From assembly GCA_902766815.1 (NCBI GenBank), contig CACXEZ010000045.1:1-26628 (forward strand): a DNA stretch of 26,628 nucleotides, read 5' to 3'. The notes under the pieces are model-generated. The model ran no database searches and was not told where the DNA came from. It saw nothing but the letters and a program-made list of their open reading frames with translations. Shown piece by piece: positions 1 to 8,579 of this stretch (its first letter is position 1; the number at the start of each line of letters is the position of its first letter). The DNA comes from an uncultured Erysipelotrichaceae bacterium. Lineage in GTDB: Bacteria; Bacillota_I; Bacilli_A; RF39; UBA660. The position numbers and the translations under genes were made by a program.

Positions 1-1
1 T

Positions 2-78
2 GGTTCGTTAGTCTAGAGGCCTATGACGTCTGCCTGTCACGCAGAAGATCACGGGTTCAAATCCCGTACGAACCGCCA
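2..78 (+). tRNA. tRNA-Asp (anticodon GTC)
   Basis: A full cloverleaf can be drawn. The acceptor arm GGTTCGT pairs with ACGAACC, the anticodon stem TCTGC/GCAGA closes the loop CTGTCAC with anticodon GTC, and the T-arm carries GGTTCAAATCC. The CCA end is encoded (76-78). It lies 7 bases before tRNA-Phe, so both probably come from one longer tRNA transcript that begins before the window. Confidence 0.96.
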
Positions 79-85
79 TTTTTTT

Positions 86-161
<76 letters not shown>

Positions 162-201
162 TTAAAGAATATACTCAAACTAATTGAGTAATGATAGAAG
201 G

Positions 202-222
202 CGACTTGGAAAAGTCGTTTTT
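202..222 (+). terminator. Intrinsic terminator of the tRNA cluster
   Basis: Six-base-pair stem CGACTT/AAGTCG with a GGAA loop followed by five T. It sits 40 bases after tRNA-Phe. The stretch 223-440 behind it holds no gene; the only structure I see is an imperfect hairpin at 298-327 (TCTATCTAA with TTAGGTAGA) of unknown meaning. Confidence 0.8.
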
Positions 223-443
223 ATATTTAAATATGTAAAGCAAAATTGCATAAAATAAAAAAGAAAACACGTATACTGAGTATTGATGTCAAAAGATTCT
301 ATCTAATTAATTGCTGAGTTAGGTAGATTTCATTTGTCACTTATATTATAGAATAAATAATAAGAATATGATTATAGTCATTCATTTTGTTAACCTCTTC
401 AGTTCTGGTGAATTATAAAAATTTGAAAAAAATAAAAAAGTAC

Positions 444-472
444 TTACAAAAAGAAATAAATTGTGGTAAAAT
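444..472 (+). promoter_or_regulatory. Promoter of the MATE-kinase gene
   Basis: TTACAA at 444-449 and TAAAAT at 467-472 are separated by 17 bases. Transcription would start near 479, leaving a leader of about 115 bases before the coding region. Confidence 0.6.
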
Positions 473-480
473 TAATTTCG

Positions 481-573
481 TTGAGTAAAATTATACTAAG
501 TTCAATTATGAATCAATGAGTAGCTATTATGCGTAAGTCCAATTGACAAGGACTTACGTATTTTTATACTCAA
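481..573 (+). promoter_or_regulatory. Leader with intrinsic terminator (probable attenuator)
   Basis: A terminator lies between promoter and gene: CGTAAGTCC (532-540) pairs with GGACTTACG (550-558), and five T follow at 561-565. An outer pairing TTGAGTA (481-487) with TACTCAA (567-573) encloses it. A tiny frame ATG-AAT-CAA-TGA lies at 508-519 without a clear ribosome site. The arrangement suggests conditional termination, as known for several drug-efflux genes. I do not recognise a known riboswitch class. Confidence 0.55.
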
Positions 574-593
574 AATAGCTAAATAGGAGGAAT

Positions 594-2543
594 TTGTATG
601 AAAGGACAGAAAAAAACAAAATGGCAGAGGCACCTATAAAAAAATTATTTTGGAAAATGGGGTTGCCGATGATTATTTCGATGGTTTTACAAGCACTATA
701 TAATGTTGTTGATAGTGTATTTGTAACAAACATGGAAAGTGTGGGAGCTATTGCTAATCAAGCGCTAACAATTGCATTTCCTATACAGATTTTAATTATA
801 GCAATTGGTGTTGGAACTGGCGTTGGATTGAATACATTACTATCTAAAAGTTTAGGAGAAAAAGATACAGAAAAAGTAAATAAAGTAGCAGGAAATGGTA
901 TTTTCTTGGGTGCTTGTATATATATTATTTTCCTATTGTTTGGGATATTTGGCTCAAGATGGTTTATTTCACTGTTTGCAAAAAACAATAGTGAAGTAAT
1001 ATCGATGGGGACAACATATTTACAAATCTGTTGTTGCCTATCATTGGGTTCGATAGGATATACTATTTATGAGAGATTATTACAATCAACAGGAAAAACT
1101 ATGCTATCTACTATTGCACAAATTTCAGGAGCAATTACAAATATAATCTTAGACTATATTTTTATTTATCCACTAAATATGGGAGTCGCAGGAGCAGCAT
1201 GGGCAACTATTATCGGCCAATTTGTATCGTTAATACTTGCTATGAGCTTTCACTATACTATGAATAAGGAGATAAATGGAAATATAAAATACATAAAACC
1301 TATATTTGGACTAATAAAAGAAATATACAAAATCGGAATATCAGCAGCACTTATGCAAACATTGCTTTCAGTAATGATGGCAGGTATGAATGCAATACTT
1401 GGAACATCTCAAGCAGATCCAACAATATTAGTAGGTTCATTTGGTATCTATTATAAAATTCAACAAATAGCATTATTTTCAGCATTTGGATTATCTAATA
1501 CGATTATATCAATATTATCATTCAATTATGGAATGAAAGACAAAGATAGAATTGATGATTGTATTAAGTATGGAATAATAGATACATTTACTGTTACTTT
1601 AATCATTTCATTATTATTTGAATTGTTTGCTCATCCACTAGCCAGTTTATTTGGTCTATCGGGTGGTAGTACCAAAGAAATTATAGAAATATGTGCATTA
1701 TCACTCAGAATTGCAAGCATAGGATATATATTCATGGGATTTTCCATAGCCGTACAAGGTATATTACAATCATTAGGATATGCATTAAAACCACTAATAA
1801 TATCACTGCTAAGATTAGTAATTTTTGTATTTCCAATAGCATATCTATTTACTTTATCCGAAAATGTCTCCAGTATTGTTTGGCGGACATTCCCTATAGC
1901 AGAAGTTTTAACAGCAATAATTTCAATGCTTATTTTAAAAAAATCATATAGAGAAAAAATAAAAGTTTTAGAAGAGGGACCTATTTCAAAAAAATTAATT
2001 ATATCTATTTCCCGTGAACATGGAACAAATGGCAAAGAAATAGCAAGATTAGTAGCAAATAAACTTAATATAAAATTTTTTGATAAAGAAGAAATAAAAG
2101 AATATGCATTAAGTCATTCATTAGTAAGCAGTGAAAACGATGATGAAATGTATAACTATTACTTATCATTAGACGCCAATAAAGATGCTATAATAAAACA
2201 AGCTGAAACCATAAAGGAAATAGCAAAAAATAATAATTGTGTAATTGTAGGTAGGGCATCAGATTATATTTTAAAAGATAATCCTAACTTAATTAAAGTA
2301 TTCTTATATGCCCCATTAGAATATAGAATAAATAAAGTTAGACAAATTTATAAAGATAATTACAAAAATGCTAAAGATAATATAACGAAATCAGACAAGT
2401 CAAGATCTTCTTACTATGAAATTATTTCAAATCAAGTTTGGGGGAATAAAGAAAACTATGATTTGTGTCTTAATTGTGAAATGGGTAATGAGGAAGTAGC
2501 AAAAATAATTTGTGATTACATAAATGAGAAAATCAAAAAATAA
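594..2543 (+). CDS. MATE-family efflux transporter fused to a cytidylate-kinase-like domain
   Basis: Residues about 15-445 form a typical MATE transporter of twelve hydrophobic helices, opening with the family signature KMGLPMIISMVLQALYNVVD; such proteins export drugs or metabolites using Na+ or H+ gradients. Residues about 467-649 form a soluble cytidylate-kinase-like domain (Cytidylate_kin2 type): ISREHGTNGKEIA is its modified P-loop, followed by FFDKEEI and VIVGRASDYIL. The usual MATE length is about 450, so this is a true fusion. The start is uncertain. The AGGAGG at 585-590 is ideally spaced for ATG 598, but that codon is out of frame and opens a 13-codon peptide ending at 639. In-frame choices are TTG 594 (only 3 bases from AGGAGG) or ATG 621 (no ribosome site). 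The kinase substrate is unknown; it may regulate the transporter, which is inference. Confidence 0.88.
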   Translation: MYERTEKNKMAEAPIKKLFWKMGLPMIISMVLQALYNVVDSVFVTNMESVGAIANQALTIAFPIQILIIAIGVGTGVGLNTLLSKSLGEKDTEKVNKVAGNGIFLGACIYIIFLLFGIFGSRWFISLFAKNNSEVISMGTTYLQICCCLSLGSIGYTIYERLLQSTGKTMLSTIAQISGAITNIILDYIFIYPLNMGVAGAAWATIIGQFVSLILAMSFHYTMNKEINGNIKYIKPIFGLIKEIYKIGISAALMQTLLSVMMAGMNAILGTSQADPTILVGSFGIYYKIQQIALFSAFGLSNTIISILSFNYGMKDKDRIDDCIKYGIIDTFTVTLIISLLFELFAHPLASLFGLSGGSTKEIIEICALSLRIASIGYIFMGFSIAVQGILQSLGYALKPLIISLLRLVIFVFPIAYLFTLSENVSSIVWRTFPIAEVLTAIISMLILKKSYREKIKVLEEGPISKKLIISISREHGTNGKEIARLVANKLNIKFFDKEEIKEYALSHSLVSSENDDEMYNYYLSLDANKDAIIKQAETIKEIAKNNNCVIVGRASDYILKDNPNLIKVFLYAPLEYRINKVRQIYKDNYKNAKDNITKSDKSRSSYYEIISNQVWGNKENYDLCLNCEMGNEEVAKIICDYINEKIKK

Positions 2544-2629
2544 AATTAATGATATTACAATATTAAAATTTCATGGGTTATCTTTATACATGTAAGAAAC
2601 TAATGTTGCAATCGCACATAAAATATTGA

Positions 2630-2658
2630 CACATCCACATTTTTTTGGGTGTGCTTTT
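2630..2658 (+). terminator. Probable terminator after the MATE-kinase gene
   Basis: CACATCCA (2630-2637) pairs with TGGGTGTG (2646-2653), including one G-U pair, followed by CTTTT. It lies about 90 bases past the stop codon. Confidence 0.55.
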
Positions 2659-2765
2659 GCTCTTGAGTTGTGATAAAAAATATTAGAAGTTCAAATAATA
2701 AAATATAAATAAAAAAAACTATAATCAAAAACAGTTGATATTGAAATTCCCTTCCAATTTAAGAA

Positions 2766-2793
2766 TTGACAAATATCTGAAATAGTATATAAT
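2766..2793 (+). promoter_or_regulatory. Promoter of the coiled-coil operon
   Basis: Perfect TTGACA (2766-2771) and TATAAT (2788-2793), 16 bases apart. The predicted start near 2800 puts the ribosome site AGGTGG (2803-2808) at almost the very 5' end of the message. Confidence 0.8.
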
Positions 2794-2814
2794 TAGAATA
2801 AGAGGTGGTTGAAC

Positions 2815-4548
2815 ATGATAGAATATGCAAATGATTCAGTAATTAGACTGTTAAAACAGTATGATATGCTTGCAAAAAGTTTAAATTATATTGATGATAT
2901 TACTCAAAAAAATGATATCTGTAATCAAATGACCAAAATAATTAAGCAAGTGCTAGAAATAACAAATTCTATATATGAAGAAAAGTATAAAAAAGTAGCT
3001 AGTCGTTCAGTATATTTAATGGAGGATGAAAAGAATCGCTTGTTAGAATTAATTAATTTAATTAATGAAAGAATAGCGTATATTAACAATCAATTAACCA
3101 GCAATAAAGAGCTAACTGGTATATCTTTTGAAACGAATTCTGTCTTAGGAGAAGATAAGCTAGATGAATATAAAACCAACGTAAAAATAATTGAACGATA
3201 TAAAAATAATATACGATTAGAAAGTGTTCTAAAAGATGAAATAAAGAACCTAGATGAAACTATTAAGAAAGCAAATAATAAAATAAATAATAATAAGAAT
3301 TTAAATCGTCAATTAGAAGAAAAAATGATACGTATCGTCACAGGAGCATTAGAAAAACTTTCATTATTTGAATTAAAAGAAAGAGAAAAAGAAATAGATT
3401 TAGCTTATACAGAATTAGGCTATTCTTTAGAAAAAGCAAAAGAAAATGCCAAAATAGCTAGAAGAGATTGCGCAGAAGAAATAATTTTAGAGTGCGATAA
3501 TATTTTAGCATCTACTACGCTAGATTATGAAAGATACCAAGAAAAAAAATTAATATTAAAATTAATATACTTATACAAAAATCCAATTAATAATTATGAT
3601 GAACTACTAAATAAAAGAGAGGAAATCAATAATATCTTACTAAATATTACCAATAGTGAGTTATACTCTATCATTGGAAACGAATTAAATAAAGAATATT
3701 CCACCATAAAACTAGAATCTCAAGACATGGCAACTTTAAAAAGTCTAATGGAAGAAAGAGAAATTAAAACGCAAAAATTAAAAGAGGTAAAAGAAGAAAA
3801 TAACAGCGATTCTATCAAGGGATTACTTGCAAACTTATTAGAAAATGAAAGAAAATATCAAGAACAATTAGAGAAAGAAAAAAGAAAAAAGGAACAAGAA
3901 AAACTAGAACAAGAAAAAATAGAGGAACAAAAGAAACTAGAAGAATTAGCAAAAAGACAAAAAGAATTAGAAGAAGAAAGAAATAAAGAAATTGAAAGAA
4001 GAACAAAGCAGTTACTAGATGAAAAGAAAAATCCCATATTAATAAACTCTAATGCAAAAGACACAAAAGATGAAAGAAAAAAAATAGATACTGAGTCAAG
4101 AAATCATTCTACAGCACTTCCAAAATCTCCCTTTATAACTTCCAAAGAAACAAGTATTAGATTTGAAAAAAAGGGCATAGAGACCAATAAAAATAACATA
4201 CTGAAAGAAGAAACCAATACGAAAACAGAAAATATACATAGTAATAAAGTTTCAAAAAATGATAATAATACTCATATAGTATTTCCAAATAAAAATGACT
4301 TTTTTCAAAAAGAAAACAAAAATGAAAGAAGAGTAGAAGAAGGAATTCCTGTAATAAAAAATAACAACGTTATATCAGCGAAAAAAGTCGATAATAGCCA
4401 TGATAGTAAAATATTTCCAGATATTCCACTAGAAAAGAAAGAAACAATATTTCCAGAAAAAAAAGCAAATGATTCATTCTTTGATGAAAATGAATTTAAT
4501 GACCTAAGTAATCATATCGAAGGAAATAAGAAAGAAAGTTGGTTTTAG
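2815..4548 (+). CDS. Coiled-coil protein of unknown function, paralogue of the next gene
   Basis: The 577-residue product has no signal peptide or membrane helix and is probably cytoplasmic. The first about 340 residues are predicted all-helical. Residues about 340-410 are a very charged Lys/Glu/Gln coiled coil. The last about 165 residues look disordered and contain repeated short aromatic motifs (VFPNKNDFF, IFPDIP, TIFPEKK, SFFDENEF). Alignment by eye with the next gene shows shared stretches, for example LDEYKTNVKIIERY with LDDYKERLKYIREY and LLNKREEINNIL with IILKRESINNLL, so the pair arose by duplication. ATG 2815 is chosen because it lies 6 bases after AGGTGG; the TTG at 2809 touches that site. 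The gene starts an operon running to 6601. I do not recognise a named family. Confidence 0.85.
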   Translation: MIEYANDSVIRLLKQYDMLAKSLNYIDDITQKNDICNQMTKIIKQVLEITNSIYEEKYKKVASRSVYLMEDEKNRLLELINLINERIAYINNQLTSNKELTGISFETNSVLGEDKLDEYKTNVKIIERYKNNIRLESVLKDEIKNLDETIKKANNKINNNKNLNRQLEEKMIRIVTGALEKLSLFELKEREKEIDLAYTELGYSLEKAKENAKIARRDCAEEIILECDNILASTTLDYERYQEKKLILKLIYLYKNPINNYDELLNKREEINNILLNITNSELYSIIGNELNKEYSTIKLESQDMATLKSLMEEREIKTQKLKEVKEENNSDSIKGLLANLLENERKYQEQLEKEKRKKEQEKLEQEKIEEQKKLEELAKRQKELEEERNKEIERRTKQLLDEKKNPILINSNAKDTKDERKKIDTESRNHSTALPKSPFITSKETSIRFEKKGIETNKNNILKEETNTKTENIHSNKVSKNDNNTHIVFPNKNDFFQKENKNERRVEEGIPVIKNNNVISAKKVDNSHDSKIFPDIPLEKKETIFPEKKANDSFFDENEFNDLSNHIEGNKKESWF

Positions 4549-4568
4549 AATAAGAAGAGGTGAGAAAT

Positions 4569-6350
4569 ATGCAAGACTATACTAGCAGTAATAAAATAAA
4601 AGAAAATAAATATAAAATTTTAAGAATGAGTCTATTATTAGGATCTGATGAAAATAGAGAAGAAACATTAAATAATTTTGAAGATGCTGCTTGCGAAATT
4701 GATGCAATGAATGATGAAACTTATATAAAAGACCTAGAAGACAAATTTTATGATACTACAAATTTAGAGGAAGAAGAAAAAAAACTAACTATTTTAGTCG
4801 ACTATATTGGAGGAAGAGTAGAACAAAGAATATCACTATTAACTGATTTTGCCAACGTAACAGGATATGACTTACAAGATTTACCTCCAATAAAGTATTA
4901 TGATAAATTAGATGACTATAAAGAAAGACTAAAATATATTCGTGAATATTTAGATAACACAAATAAGTTAAATACTTTAAATGAAGAAGTAACAAGTGCC
5001 GATGAAAAACTAGAGAAAGCATACAAAAATAAAGCAATATCTGAAGAATTTAATCAAAGAAATGAAGAGATTCTTTTAAATAAGTTTCAACATATCATAA
5101 AATCATTAGATTACTTTAAAGATATCAATGAAGAGAATATACAAGGACGTTTAGCAGAAATAATATCATCCGTAGAAGAAAGTAAAAAATCTCTAGATAT
5201 TTTCACAAAGTCATTTACAACTTTAGCAAATTCTGGAATAAGTTTAGAAGAAGAAGAGGAATATCATTCTTATGTGGTAAGTGCAGAAGAAGCTTATTAT
5301 ACTAACAAAGAAAAAGAATACATGCTTCGTCTTTATCAATCGCTAATTCACAAAGAAACAGAATATAATGCAATTATTTTAAAAAGAGAAAGTATCAACA
5401 ATTTACTATATGAAAGATTAAATATAAGAAAAGACTTATCTATAAATGATACAGATATATTAATTAGTCTTTATGATTTATTAGAAAAACAATACGAGGA
5501 TATCAAACATCAAAAAGAAAATATAGAAGATATAGACAATTTAAATGAACTAATCAGAGTAAAAAAAGAAGAAATGAATGAGTTAGAATTAGATAATCAA
5601 AAAGTTGAAATTTTAGCCTTACTAAGAGAATTTTGTATTATTGATACTTATTCTGATGTTTCCTCTGAAGATACAGAAACAATAGAAATTCCATTTAACC
5701 AAGAAGAAAGTTCTCATGAAACTTCTACAACAGATGATAGAACCATTGAAGAACCGGTCAAAGAACAAAAAGAAGAATTGCCTAGTGAAGTGGAATTACC
5801 AGAAGAACCAATCAATGATATATTTGAAGCATCAGAGAAAGAAGTACCAAAAGAAGAAGAAAAAAATGATGATGGATACACTGCTAACAATCAAGTAGTT
5901 AAAGTAGAAAATGCCACAAATATAGATCTAGATTTAGTTCACTCAAAAGCAAATAAAGTAATGAAGAGAGTGGGAGAAATGTTAGGAATCAAACAGAAAG
6001 AAGAACAAATTATCAGTGTTACAAACGAAATAGAAGAACAATTGCAAGAAGAAAATAATTCAAAAGAAGAAGAAAAAATATTTGTTCCATCCGAAAATCC
6101 ATTATTCAACAATGATAACAATTCTGATAAAAAAGAAAATGAAACAATAACAGAACCATCTTCAGATGACGAAAACAATTTTTGGTTCCCAAGCGATACT
6201 CCTGACGCCTTAAATGAACTACCAGATTTAGAAATTCCTAATAATGTTGATAATAGTAATAATTTCTTTGCTAATAATAATATGCCTGATTTAAACTTTC
6301 CTGATTTGAAAATTGATTTTGGAAATACCAATACGGAGGCAGGAGAATGA
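4569..6350 (+). CDS. Coiled-coil protein of unknown function, paralogue of the previous gene
   Basis: This 593-residue, strongly acidic product has the same plan as its upstream neighbour: a helical region of about 370 residues, then a disordered Glu/Ser/Asn-rich tail. The tail ends in repeated Phe/Pro motifs (FVPSENPLF, FWFPSDTP, PDLNFPDLKIDFG), which look like short linear binding motifs. A short helix near the middle of the tail (KANKVMKRVGEMLGIK) is basic and could be a docking segment. No signal peptide or membrane helix is seen. ATG 4569 follows AGAGGTG by 6 bases; the alternative GTG 4560 lies inside that ribosome site. The stop overlaps the next start (ATGA at 6347-6350), which implies translational coupling. 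Function unknown; a scaffold or cytoskeletal role is only a guess. Confidence 0.85.
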   Translation: MQDYTSSNKIKENKYKILRMSLLLGSDENREETLNNFEDAACEIDAMNDETYIKDLEDKFYDTTNLEEEEKKLTILVDYIGGRVEQRISLLTDFANVTGYDLQDLPPIKYYDKLDDYKERLKYIREYLDNTNKLNTLNEEVTSADEKLEKAYKNKAISEEFNQRNEEILLNKFQHIIKSLDYFKDINEENIQGRLAEIISSVEESKKSLDIFTKSFTTLANSGISLEEEEEYHSYVVSAEEAYYTNKEKEYMLRLYQSLIHKETEYNAIILKRESINNLLYERLNIRKDLSINDTDILISLYDLLEKQYEDIKHQKENIEDIDNLNELIRVKKEEMNELELDNQKVEILALLREFCIIDTYSDVSSEDTETIEIPFNQEESSHETSTTDDRTIEEPVKEQKEELPSEVELPEEPINDIFEASEKEVPKEEEKNDDGYTANNQVVKVENATNIDLDLVHSKANKVMKRVGEMLGIKQKEEQIISVTNEIEEQLQEENNSKEEEKIFVPSENPLFNNDNNSDKKENETITEPSSDDENNFWFPSDTPDALNELPDLEIPNNVDNSNNFFANNNMPDLNFPDLKIDFGNTNTEAGE

Positions 6351-6601
6351 ATATAGAGATAAATAAAGTAATTACTTTAGGAAATAAAGAAAAGTATTTA
6401 GTCATTTCACATATTACCAGTAATAGTAAAGACTACTATTATATAGCAGAAATTGATGAGAATGGAAAAGATATTAAAGACAATTACAAAATTATGTTAA
6501 AAACAGAAAGTGAAGGAAAAATATTTTTAGATGAAGTAGTGGGAGAAGCTAATCTAAAAACAGTATTACCACTATTTGTGAAAAATGTGAAAGAACTTTA
6601 G
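6347..6601 (+). CDS. DUF1292-like small protein
   Basis: An 84-residue soluble protein with alternating beta strands and acidic turns: KYLVISHITSNSKDYYYIAEID, then YKIMLKTESEGKIFLDEVVGEANLKTVLPLF. This resembles the DUF1292 (YrzB) family of small Firmicutes proteins of unknown function. The start overlaps the previous stop and is preceded by GGAGGCAGGAG. It is the last gene of the coiled-coil operon, since a strong terminator begins at its stop codon. Confidence 0.7.
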   Translation: MNIEINKVITLGNKEKYLVISHITSNSKDYYYIAEIDENGKDIKDNYKIMLKTESEGKIFLDEVVGEANLKTVLPLFVKNVKEL

Positions 6602-6630
6602 AGAAATAATGGATATTATTTCTCTTTTTT
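6601..6630 (+). terminator. Intrinsic terminator of the coiled-coil operon
   Basis: A perfect ten-base-pair stem GAGAAATAAT/ATTATTTCTC (6601-6610, 6615-6624) with a GGAT loop and six T. It starts on the last base of the preceding stop codon. Confidence 0.9.
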
Positions 6631-6638
6631 GCTATAAT
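6610..6638 (+). promoter_or_regulatory. Promoter of yvcK-whiA, nested in the upstream terminator
   Basis: The TATAAT at 6633-6638 is preceded by TG one base before it (extended -10). The -35 region, TGGATA at 6610-6615 with a 17-base spacer, is poor and falls within the terminator hairpin. Confidence 0.65.
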
Positions 6639-6661
6639 GTATTAAGAAAAGAGGGATTACT

Positions 6662-7609
6662 ATGAAAAAAGTAGTAATACTAGGTGGTGGAACGGGACAA
6701 TCAACCTTACTACAAGGATTAAAACAGTTTCCCATTGATATTAGTGCCGTAGTTTCTGTGTGTGACGATGGGAGAAGCACAGGAAGACTTAGAGAAGAAT
6801 TCAATACGTTTGCCGTAGGAGATATCAGAAAAGTAATTGTTTCTCTATCAGAAACCGAACCCTTATTCGAAGAATTGTTGAATTATCGATTTGAAACAAC
6901 AAGTGATTTAAATGGACACACCGTGGGCAATCTTCTCCTAACAGCTCTATCTAACATTACGGGTAACATGCAAGAAGGAATAGAAACGATAGGAAAGGTA
7001 TTAAAAATAAAGGGAAAAGTATTACCCTTCACCTTAGACAGTCCAACACTAATCGGAAAAATGGAAGATGGAAGCCTAATAAAAGGTGAACATCATATCA
7101 CAGAAACCCCGTTAAAAATTGAAAGTGTATTCTATGAACACGAAGTAAAAGTAAATCCTAATGTATTAAAAGCAATTGAAGAATCTGATCTAATTATTTT
7201 AAGTATGGGTAGTCTATATACTAGTATCATTCCTGATCTTCTAAGCAAAGAAATAATTCAAACTCTAGATAAAAGCAAAGCCAAAATCATGTATGTTTGT
7301 AATATGATGACTCAACCAGGTGAAACAGATAACTTTAAAGTGAGTGATCACATACATGTATTAAATAATTACTTAGGAAATAAAAAGATAAGTGTAGTAA
7401 TTGCAAACAATGGAGATATCCCTAACGAAATTTTAGAAAAATATGCAACAGAAGAACAAAAAGATAAAGTAATATTGGATAAAGAAAACTTATCCAATGT
7501 AAGACTAATCACTAGCAATTACGTTACAGTAAAGAATAATATTATCAGACATAAAGTAGATAAATTATCAGTAGACATTTATAATTACTTATTGGAAGAT
7601 GGTGAATAA
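6662..7609 (+). CDS. yvcK: YvcK/CofD-like gluconeogenesis and cell-envelope factor
   Basis: The 315-residue product matches the YvcK family, cytoplasmic proteins that bind UDP-sugars and are needed for normal cell-wall growth on gluconeogenic carbon sources in Bacillus. Visible family motifs are GGGTGQSTLLQGLK at the N-terminus (residues 8-21), VCDDGRSTGRLREEF (about 33-47), GDIRKVIVSLS, GHTVGNLLLTAL and IILSMGSLYTSIIPDLL. The length is normal. It has its own extended -10 promoter and a GAGGG ribosome site 6 bases before ATG, and is followed after 2 bases by whiA. The usual partner rapZ (yvcJ) is absent upstream, its place being taken by the coiled-coil operon. Some family members also have a role in fine-tuning phosphotransfer; the sequence does not show this. 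Confidence 0.95.
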   Translation: MKKVVILGGGTGQSTLLQGLKQFPIDISAVVSVCDDGRSTGRLREEFNTFAVGDIRKVIVSLSETEPLFEELLNYRFETTSDLNGHTVGNLLLTALSNITGNMQEGIETIGKVLKIKGKVLPFTLDSPTLIGKMEDGSLIKGEHHITETPLKIESVFYEHEVKVNPNVLKAIEESDLIILSMGSLYTSIIPDLLSKEIIQTLDKSKAKIMYVCNMMTQPGETDNFKVSDHIHVLNNYLGNKKISVVIANNGDIPNEILEKYATEEQKDKVILDKENLSNVRLITSNYVTVKNNIIRHKVDKLSVDIYNYLLEDGE

Positions 7610-7611
7610 AT

Positions 7612-8532
7612 ATGTCATTTACTAGTACAGTCAAAAATGAAATAACAAGATTAGAAGGGAATAAACTAGAGTATATTGCTGAACTATCTTGCATTGTTAG
7701 AAATAACGCCGACATTACTACCGATATCATAATTACAGTAGAGAACAATGCAGTAGCCAGAAGAATCTTTAAATTAATAAAAAATATTTATGATGTAACA
7801 CCGAGCATTACAGTAAGAAAAAGATACAATTTTAATCAAAATCTAAGTTATATTCTCAAAATTAAATCTAAAAAAGAAACAATTTTAGAAGACTTATCTA
7901 TCGTAAGTGAAGGCGTTTTTCTAAATATTCCCAAAGAATATCTAATAAATGATGAGGAATGTTTAAGAGCATACCTAAGAGGATTATTTATTGCAACAGG
8001 CAGCATCAACGATCCAAAAACCTCTAGATATCACCTAGAATTTATTGTAAATGATATTGAATATGCAGAACACATATCAACATTATTAAATAAGTTTAAT
8101 TTAAACAGCAAAATAATAAAGAGAGAAAAAAATTACATGATTTATATCAAAGAAGCCGAAAAAATTAGTGATTTTTTAAGAGTGATTAATGCTTATCAAG
8201 CAGTCCTATATTTTGAAGATATCAGAATCTATAGAGATCATAAAAACATGACAAATAGACTCAATAATTGTGAGCAAGCCAATATAGACAAGATTTTTTT
8301 AACAGCGTCAAAACAATTAAAAGATATTGAAATCTTAAAAAATTACGATATGATAGAGTTATTAGATGATAAATTAAGAGAAGTAATCACCTATAGAGAA
8401 AACTATCCAGAAAGTTCTCTTCAAGAATTAGCAGATATCATGAGTAGCGAACTTGGAATTACTATTACAAAATCAGGATTAAATCATCGATTTCGTAAAA
8501 TAAAAGAAATAGTAAGTAAATTAGAAAAATAA
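7612..8532 (+). CDS. whiA: WhiA, sporulation/cell-division regulator family
   Basis: A 306-residue protein beginning MSFTSTVKNEITRLE, typical of WhiA. The N-terminal two thirds is the degenerate LAGLIDADG-like fold, with LRAYLRGLFIATGSINDPK (about 122-140) as the recognisable core. The C-terminal helix-turn-helix is seen in SSLQELADIMSSELGITITKSGLNHRFRKIKEI (positions about 262-295). WhiA controls sporulation in actinomycetes and affects chromosome segregation and division in Bacilli; it is conserved in non-sporulating species too. It starts 2 bases after yvcK, a near-universal Firmicutes pairing, and is cotranscribed with it. No clear terminator is seen before the tyrS promoter. Confidence 0.96.
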   Translation: MSFTSTVKNEITRLEGNKLEYIAELSCIVRNNADITTDIIITVENNAVARRIFKLIKNIYDVTPSITVRKRYNFNQNLSYILKIKSKKETILEDLSIVSEGVFLNIPKEYLINDEECLRAYLRGLFIATGSINDPKTSRYHLEFIVNDIEYAEHISTLLNKFNLNSKIIKREKNYMIYIKEAEKISDFLRVINAYQAVLYFEDIRIYRDHKNMTNRLNNCEQANIDKIFLTASKQLKDIEILKNYDMIELLDDKLREVITYRENYPESSLQELADIMSSELGITITKSGLNHRFRKIKEIVSKLEK

Positions 8533-8535
8533 AGC

Positions 8536-8564
8536 TTGTGAATCATAAAAAAATATGCTAAAAT
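8536..8564 (+). promoter_or_regulatory. Promoter of the tyrS T-box transcript
   Basis: TTGTGA (8536-8541), a 17-base spacer and TAAAAT (8559-8564) with TG one base ahead (extended -10). It begins 4 bases after the whiA stop. Confidence 0.75.
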
Positions 8565-8579
8565 ATGACATGAAAGCAA

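Noticed and set aside
298..327. Hairpin TCTATCTAA/TTAGGTAGA as a riboswitch or small RNA
   Set aside because: It is imperfect, has no promoter that I can support and no T-tract; recorded only as structure.
1631..2035. Minus-strand open frame of 134 codons inside the MATE-kinase gene
   Set aside because: It lies opposite a clearly conserved plus-strand coding region and resembles nothing I know.
2809..2814. TTG 2809 as start of the first coiled-coil protein
   Set aside because: It directly abuts the ribosome site AGGTGG, whereas ATG 2815 has proper spacing.
5939..6331. Minus-strand open frame of 130 codons inside the second coiled-coil gene
   Set aside because: It is a low-complexity Ser/Leu/Phe shadow of the Asn/Glu-rich plus-strand gene, with no ribosome site or family resemblance.
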